64,000 nt of DNA, taken from positions 43,588,794 to 43,652,793 of the forward strand of contig OY735216.1 of the NCBI GenBank assembly GCA_963457665.1, written 5' to 3'. Of the stretch, positions 57,601 to 64,000 are shown one piece after another; positions within the stretch are counted from its first letter, which is position 1, and every line of letters starts with the position of its first letter. A program made the translations under genes and the position numbers. The notes under the pieces are model-generated. The model saw nothing but the letters and a program-made list of their open reading frames with translations, searched no databases and had not been told where the DNA came from. This stretch comes from Thysanoteuthis rhombus. Taxonomy: Eukaryota; Mollusca; Cephalopoda; Oegopsida; Thysanoteuthidae.

Positions 57601-58136
57601 CTATACAGATACATATTCTGACGAATAAATACATTCATACGAAAGATACATTTTTTTGATAAGTTTCATTATCTATTATATATACAGAATAGACGTTGTG
57701 ATAATCGTCTCCTGTCGGAATAGTAGTTGGAGTGTTCGACCCCGTAGCAACCAACCTTCCTTTCCTTTCTCTTTCCCGACTCTCAATCAATTACCTACTT
57801 TCACTTTCTCCATTTTCGCCATTCACCAGATTTTCTTTTCTCTGATCTCCTCAACCACAAATCATAGATTTAATAAACCGTTATAAACGAAGAAAATAAA
57901 AAAAAATAGTAAGTTCTGATTCTGTAAAATAAGATCGGCGAAAGGTCAACGAGGAGATTTTATTCCGAGTGTCTTCTTGGCTGGTAATTCGGTCGTGCTT
58001 GACCTTTTGACGAAATGGACGGTCATCCTACTGATACTAGCATCTTGTTGCTGAAACATAAAAATTAGACGAAAAAGATCTTTCTTGCTTCTCAGTAACG
58101 TATTTCTCACTAATGAGTGTATGTATCTCTGTCATG

Positions 58137-58216
<80 letters not shown>

Positions 58217-59080
58217 GTACATTAATAAGTCCATGACGGACGTAATTGTCACACAGTATACAAGCTCATTCAGTGGCGTCTTGATGCCAACTGAATAGCC
58301 CCACGGTAGATTGTCTGCTCATGGACGCACTGTGGGTTCCACTCTGATTGGTATTCCAAGTTAAATCGAAAATGCGCCACCGGTTCTTGAGATGTTTATT
58401 TTTACTGGATACTTCCCAGGCATACCATGTACACATTGAAAGCGATTAGATACGGGCACTCGTGCGTAACTACGGGGAGGAAAAACATACTTATATATAT
58501 CATAATAAGAAAGGTGTTCACCTACTTCCGCCTGTCACATGTTCGTCGGTTAAAAAAACAAAAACAAAACAAAAAAACAAATGGGTCGAAAGGGATGGGG
58601 GTAGAGGAGAGGTTTTACAAATCGAGTCGCAAATAAAATTGAACTCATTTTAGAGCGTTAGAAAGCAGGAGATATAGTTTTGAGCCGGAGATGGTTGCTT
58701 CAAGCGAATCTCATGAGTTTGTTTTTTTAAAGATACTGTAATGCTTTATATCTTTACCAGTAGTAACATTGTGGGCAAAGCAACGGGTGTTTTACAAGTA
58801 ATTTGTTGGGAGATAAGTTTGTCAAAAATTAATAAGCTTAGTAAATAGAATGAGATTGTTTGTTGAAGTAGTTGCCCTTTTTCACACCGTCACCTTTGAT
58901 AGAGCCTCAGTGAAATGCGCAGATTTCGAGTGCTGATTTTCGAGATACGCATGACCTCCCCATTTTACAACTGGTGCTACATATTCCCTCTCATCTCCCT
59001 CCCCTTATTTGGCTATGCACAAAGCAAAGGTCACTTGCAACAAACATGCAGAAGTCAAAGACAAAGACCGGAAGTCGGAA
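57600..59080. other. Intergenic, no gene seen
   Basis: It holds a (CT)n tract (58138-58177) joined to (TA)n (58178-58214). No supported exon. Confidence 0.45.
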
Positions 59081-59084
59081 ACGC

Positions 59085-59245
59085 ACCGCTGAAGAAAATA
59101 GACCACAGCATCTAAGACAGCAAATCTCTGTGAAATCCTAAAAAGAAGAAATCAGGCTACGTTGGCAAGCTATTGGTGGAGCGAGCTAAACCTTCAAGAA
59201 CAAGAAAATCTCATTTGTTCTAAAGAGAAGGGTATGCAACCACTG
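59085..59245 (+). mobile_element. LINE-A fragment
   Basis: It has GAAGAAAATAGACCACAGCA, GGTGGAGCGAGCTAAACCTT and TCTAAAGAGAAGGGTATGCA, matching 14440-14610. Confidence 0.55.
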
Positions 59246-59392
59246 CTTCCTCCCAACAATCTAAATATAAGATTCTTTTTCTTCGTATCGCATTCTTGTA
59301 TTTTACAAGTATGTACTTGGCAGCTCAGTATTTTACAAGTACGATCCTAATTTCTCAGGCGCGGTCACATGTGAACCCCCCCCCACCAAACG

Positions 59393-59632
59393 TTGGCGCA
59401 TGTTCACGTGGGGACCCGCATGTTGGCATCACGACTTGATCCTGTGTTCAGCGACGAAAGAGACGATCAGGAGGAGACATCATCATCAAGTGACCAACAA
59501 CCTTCCAGCATCGATCTTCTTCAACAGAACCGACCACACATGGCGGATGACGACAGTGGCGCCTCGGATGATGGTGTCTCTGATAATGACGGTCGTGACA
59601 CCATTGGGCAATTTACGATATCAGGATAATTC
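59393..59632 (+). CDS. Candidate acidic exon in a CpG-rich island (uncertain)
   Basis: An 78-codon frame stands out by base composition. It codes an acidic, Ser/Asp-rich stretch, and an inner ATGGCGGATGACGACAG gives MADDDSGASDDGVSDNDGRD. The surrounding 59380-59780 is rich in CG and has (GAC)n at 59719-59753, unlike nearby DNA. It could be a first exon or 5' UTR of a gene running off to the right, but no partner exon or domain was found. Confidence 0.25.
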
Positions 59633-59779
59633 AGCGCGAAGAAAACGTGGAGTGTGTGGGGGGGACGAGAAAGGAAGAAGATGGAGATGTTGATAATTGA
59701 AGGACAGATAAGCTTTGCGACAACGACGATGACGACGACGACGACGACACCAACTGCTTAAATGGTGATGTTGGTTGCG

Positions 59780-60700
59780 AAGAATAGAAATGGCGGCGGT
59801 CGAGAAGACAGGGATGAGTCAGAAGGAGAAGGTTGCTTAGAGTAACGGATTCCTGAATGCCACTATGACAACGCTTGAATATTAGGTTGGGCGTCTGACC
59901 GCACACACTCTCTCAAGGAAGTGGATATAAAAAAGATGGGGTTCTCTGATGGATAAAAAAAAATCTCATTGAGCCAATCGCAAAGACATACTTATAGACA
60001 AGTTGTGATTAATTATTTTGGTCCCACATCTGGGTTGCCAAATGTCTTCTGTCGCCCGAGACCAAATTTGATTTAAAATCCACCATCAAAGCAAATTTCT
60101 ATGGTCTTGGGACCAACGTTAGTTGCTCCTAGACCAATAATAATCAAAGAACTTGAAACCCATCATCAGACCGAATCCTTGGTCTTGGAACCAAATTGAG
60201 TTACTTTAGTACCCCAAAATAATAAAAAAAAACTTGAAATTCATCATTAGACCAAATTTCTATCGTGTTTGGACCAAATGAAATTACTTCAGTACCAAAA
60301 TAATCGAATAACTTAAGATCAATCACCAGACAAAACTTGCTGGAATATGGATTGGAATAAATCTTTAAATCTACTTTTCATGCATATTTATGCTGAATCG
60401 TATCATTTGTGTGTAATGAATTGTCATTTTCTGTGAATTTTCATTCAGTTTAAAATCTTCATTTTAGGAATTAGCTTCGTTCAGTACCAAATTTGCCCAA
60501 TTTTGGTCTTTGAGAATACGGAATGGTAGTCATGCTCCATACCCCACCCCTACAGCGAAGAGAATATGATAGTGAGGGGTACTATACTAAAACAAATTTG
60601 GGGATGAAGGGTTAAAGGTTTAATGCAATACAGAAATTTAGTAAAATTACAATTTCAGATCAAGAAAGATTTCTGAATAGAAACAAATTCTTTGTAAAAC
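59780..60700. other. Intergenic, local dispersed repeats
   Basis: A phrase with GACCAAAT, ACTT..GTACC and AATAATC..AAACTTGA returns about every 100 bp from 60010 to 60330, so a weak tandem repeat is present. No gene was seen. Confidence 0.45.
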
Positions 60701-60705
60701 AAGAA

Positions 60706-60708
<3 letters not shown>

Positions 60709-60777
<69 letters not shown>
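60709..60777. repeat. (TA)n array
   Basis: About 34 TA units. Confidence 0.95.
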
Positions 60778-60778
<1 letters not shown>

Positions 60779-60889
60779 AGCACCAGTGAATAACAACACA
60801 ATTACCTGATCGCTGTAATACCTCAGAGAGTTGATGAGTTGAGTAACATTTACCTCCTGATCTATAGAAAAATGAGTGATTAATGGAAC

Positions 60890-62115
60890 AGTAAACTTTC
60901 GTTTTAACGAACCAATTGGAGAGAAGCTTATCATTAAATCCGTAAGTTCGTTATAATCGATGATTGGCCTCCGTTAGGTAAATTAGAAGTAAGTTCGCTA
61001 ATTCACGGCATGTAAAGAACATCGCTTGGTAAATCCAAAGGCAACTGCCTTTGGATTTTGTTTAAAGATATTGAGAAATTGCAGAATTGAAAAAAAATAG
61101 TATATTTGTTTAATTACCTAGGGATAATAAATAATTTTTGTCCTTTTAATGTTTACAAATTACATTTTCTACACTGTTATTTTTCTGGAAAATCTCTGTT
61201 TTTATCGATTTTTCTCGCAGAAAGGTTATATCAGATTTTTTCAATTTTTTAAAAATAATGACATATTTTGAAGATAGATAATCTTTTCTACAAGTCTGAT
61301 GCTCTTTTCTTCATCTCGGGTGTCAAGTTCCCAGTGTAAATCTGTGATGATACGGGTAAATAAAGCAAGTAAAAATCGCCTTTTTCCTAATAACAATTTA
61401 TTTTTTAATATTTTACCCAAAATCGTTGACGTATCCTTATTTAGTACTTATCATTATGATAGTTTTTACAAACTGAGTTTAGACAGATTGCACAGCTTAC
61501 ACTTTTTGTTTTTACAAAAAATATCTGCTGGGGAGATTATTGTTTTTATCGGTTCTTGATTGTTTTCCATTGATAATTCATAAAACATTATCCCCAGGTA
61601 TTGAAAAACATTTTGTTAATTTTGCAGATTCAAAACGTTTTACACAAAATGGCTGACACATTCCGATTTGGTTCTTACGATGATAGTTTAGAGTAGACAA
61701 ACTGAGATTAGACGATCTAGATTTAGACGACGTGAACGGTCACCGTCAATTTTGACCACTCAGAAAACAATTTATTTGTACAACGATGTTTTTCAATTAT
61801 TCAAATTCTATTCTTGGATGGAGTATTGTGACGTTATTATTAATTTTGACTGTTTTTTTTCACCTCCATCGCAACTTACAGTCACTTTTTATCACTATTT
61901 TGGAAACAAAGAAAATAAAAATGAACAAAGTAAGTCATCTAAAAAAAGCGTATCCCTGTTTACTTTACGTTGGAAAATAAGTTCGTTATGGTCTACGTAT
62001 TTACTGCATTCATCGAACTTCATTCGGTAGACCCGAAAGCAGTTCGGATGGACCACGAGTTCTTTGGAGCCGAAATCCGTTATATCGAGACTCGTTATAA
62101 TAATGGGTTGCTCCA
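60890..62115. mobile_element. Possible pogo/Tigger-like element remnants
   Basis: TTTCGTTTTAACGAACCAAT and AAGTTCGTTATAATCGATGA at the left, with CCGTTATATCGAGACTCGTT and ATAATAATGGGTTGCTCC at the right, resemble the TTCGTTATAACGAAC-type ends of Tc1-pogo group elements. No transposase frame remains between them. Confidence 0.35.
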
Positions 62116-62169
62116 TTGTAGATTAGGAATTAATATTATTGTATGATTAGGAATAATTCATTCATTTAT

Positions 62170-63080
62170 TCATATGCAGCTTGTTATCGTCCGTCGTTGT
62201 ACATGGACCTTCCTAGTGTTTCGCCAGACCTCTTTATCAGTGGCATTGTGGAGCCAATACTTGTCGACTTCGTCTCACCATCTTATATTCTGCTAGCCAC
62301 GGTTTTACATGTGACCTCTGGGGATCCATGTTGTGAGTCGTGATGTCCATCGGTTGTCTGACATTCATTCAACATGACCAGCCCGTTGCCATTTGAGTTT
62401 TCTAACGGATTCAATGATGTCTCTGATATCTGACATCTCTCCATGCGATGCTGAGTATGATTTTTTTTGGACACGTAGCATGGTTCTCAGTTAAGGGGTC
62501 AATCCCTTTGGTTAGGTCTCATGTTCCAGATCCATAGGTGATTATTAGGAGGATGCATTGGTTGCATACCCTTAGATTTTTAGGACTAATGGGATTTTCT
62601 TGTTTAAGGTTGAACTCAACCAATGGCTCACCATCCCAGAATGATTCTTCGCTTAATTTCCTCTTCTTTTGAGGATATCGTGGAGATCAGTTGTCGTAAG
62701 TGGATGTAGAGGTCTATTTTCTCTCGCCCTACGTTTCTGATTCCGATTTTCACGTCTTTTTCTTCAACGTGTGTTGTACGTGACCTTTGTTATGCTGGGG
62801 TTCGTGTATAGGCCGACTTTCTTGCTTTCTCTGCCTCGCATTTGTAGGAGATTCTCTGCAAAAAGGACGATACCGTCCACAAATCTGAGGTCATTTGGGT
62901 ATTTGCCGTCTATTCTGATTCCTTTGTTTTCCATGTCTTAGTTTCGGGAGATCATCTCGAATCAGTCTGTAAAGAGTCCATGTTAGCTGATATCACCTTG
63001 TCTTACTCCTTTTTGGAGCCGAACAAGCCTTTACTCTTTACGCAGCCCAATAAAGAAGTTTCTGTGACGGTGTATATATT
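62170..63080 (-). mobile_element. LINE-A fragment, includes RT palm region
   Basis: Reversed it reads KGIRIDGKYPNDLRFVDGIV then LFAENL, where a live element has FADD. The tail with TTGTACATGGACCTTCC is at the left end. It is truncated and dead. Confidence 0.7.
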
Positions 63081-63659
63081 GCAATAAACTGACGTATACG
63101 GTCATATAAGGTCATAGGGATAATTAGCATTGTATGAAATCAGTTAATCCTTGAAAAAACCCACTTTTCGCTCTTTACACCTAAATTCCAAATTACCCTC
63201 AGCTCATATATTTAAATTGCCCTTTTGTGGGCCGTGCACCCCACGTTCAAAATCTCTGATATGGATATTATTGCACTTCACTTAAGGTCATCAAGTAGTA
63301 CATGCCGACTTAAGGTGGTATGATTTGAGAAAATGTGTTACTCTTTTTTTTTCGCTTTGCTTAACCAAATAAAATGACAAAAAAGATTCCTTTTGGTTGA
63401 GGCAGATCACATTCAATTAACACTAATGCCCTTAGGAAAGGAATGAATTAATTTCTTCTCTCATGTTTAAAATTTTCGGTTTGAAATCTCTCATTTCGAA
63501 GTAACACTGACAAACAGGGCCTATAAGAAGAGATTGCAGCCAATGCATCACATCCTGACCCGGAGAGCCAAAAGGGACTCGTGAGTGTTGAGGGGTGCCT
63601 GAGATACAATTAAACATCAAACCAATTATATCAAACAGCAGAGGCAGGAACTATTGTGC

Positions 63660-64000
63660 TTCATTTACTAGTAGCTAACAATTCATCCTCTCGATGGTCA
63701 CCTATGGAGCTGAAACATGAAATGTAACTAAAAGATTGATGCTCAAACTGAGAACTATGCAACATGCACAAAATAGAATCATGCTCAACATCAAACGGAG
63801 AGATCATAAGACAGTGCAATATATTTGGAAAAAACAGGAGTTCGAGGTATCATAGAATCCATTGAAAAACTTCAATGGCAATGGGCTGGTCATGATACAA
63901 GAATGTCAGACAACCGCTGGACAATATGACTCACAACGTGGTTCCCCAGAAATCATATTCACATGTGAACCGTGAACGACAAAATATAAAGTGTGACGAA
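63660..64000 (+). mobile_element. LINE-A fragment running off the window end
   Basis: It has GTCACCTATGGAGCTGAAAC (VTYGAET), TTGATGCTCAAACTGAGAAC and CAATGGGCTGGTCATGATAC (QWAGH), matching 14620-14840. Confidence 0.65.

Noticed and set aside
59631-59906. Minus-strand Ser-rich frame
   Set aside because: Its serine run is the (GAC)n repeat read in reverse; no splice or domain support.
1-64000. CRISPR arrays, operons, or an LTR or capsid-bearing element
   Set aside because: No spaced direct repeats, no bacterial gene layout, and no frame with such proteins was seen.

Overview
The window is eukaryotic, AT-rich and loaded with repeats: long (TA)n arrays, tRNA-like SINEs, many short inverted-repeat elements, and degraded LINE pieces. 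Spliced genes with GT-AG introns, plus THAP, FLYWCH, BTB and AMN1-type proteins, make it animal DNA. The repeat style suggests a lophotrochozoan, probably a mollusc and perhaps a cephalopod. That placement is inference.

Three spliced genes can be supported, all in the left 38 kb. (1) On the minus strand, 17711 down to 5289, is a chain of exons coding for an N-terminal FLYWCH zinc finger, a basic and asparagine-rich linker, a large His/Gln repeat exon, and a C-terminal BTB/POZ domain split by a phase-0 intron. Every junction but one keeps frame; the junction between exons 13280 and 12670 does not and probably hides a small unrecognised exon. (2) On the minus strand, 29127 down to at least 22980, is a THAP zinc-finger gene: two exons build a complete C2CH THAP domain, and later exons were not found. 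(3) On the plus strand, 29901 to 37934, is a complete seven-exon AMN1 gene (leucine-rich repeat protein). All its junctions are in phase, and it gives 258 aa ending in the family's typical SWTVY-like tail. THAP and AMN1 are head to head about 0.77 kb apart, so they probably share a promoter region.

The rest is repeat landscape. Element R1 (about 400 bp, inverted ends reading GGTTAGTCACTCAATAGAA) is the commonest, with about a dozen copies. At two splice acceptors in two genes, its end supplies a good branch-point sequence just upstream of the exon. Others are R2 (inverted ends with a tRNA-like core), R3 (SINE with a (TA)n tail), R6 (long inverted arms), several fold-back elements, a hAT-like element nested in R1, an inverted-repeat element nested in a CR1-like LINE, about ten fragments of another LINE, a 5S rRNA-like sequence, and a Penelope-like endonuclease fragment. 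Two large minisatellites (24 bp and 28 bp units) lie near or inside gene territory.

From about 38.3 kb to the end I see no convincing protein-coding gene, only repeats, simple sequence and one CpG-rich candidate exon near 59.4 kb. No CRISPR array, operon, functional rRNA or intact tRNA gene was seen.
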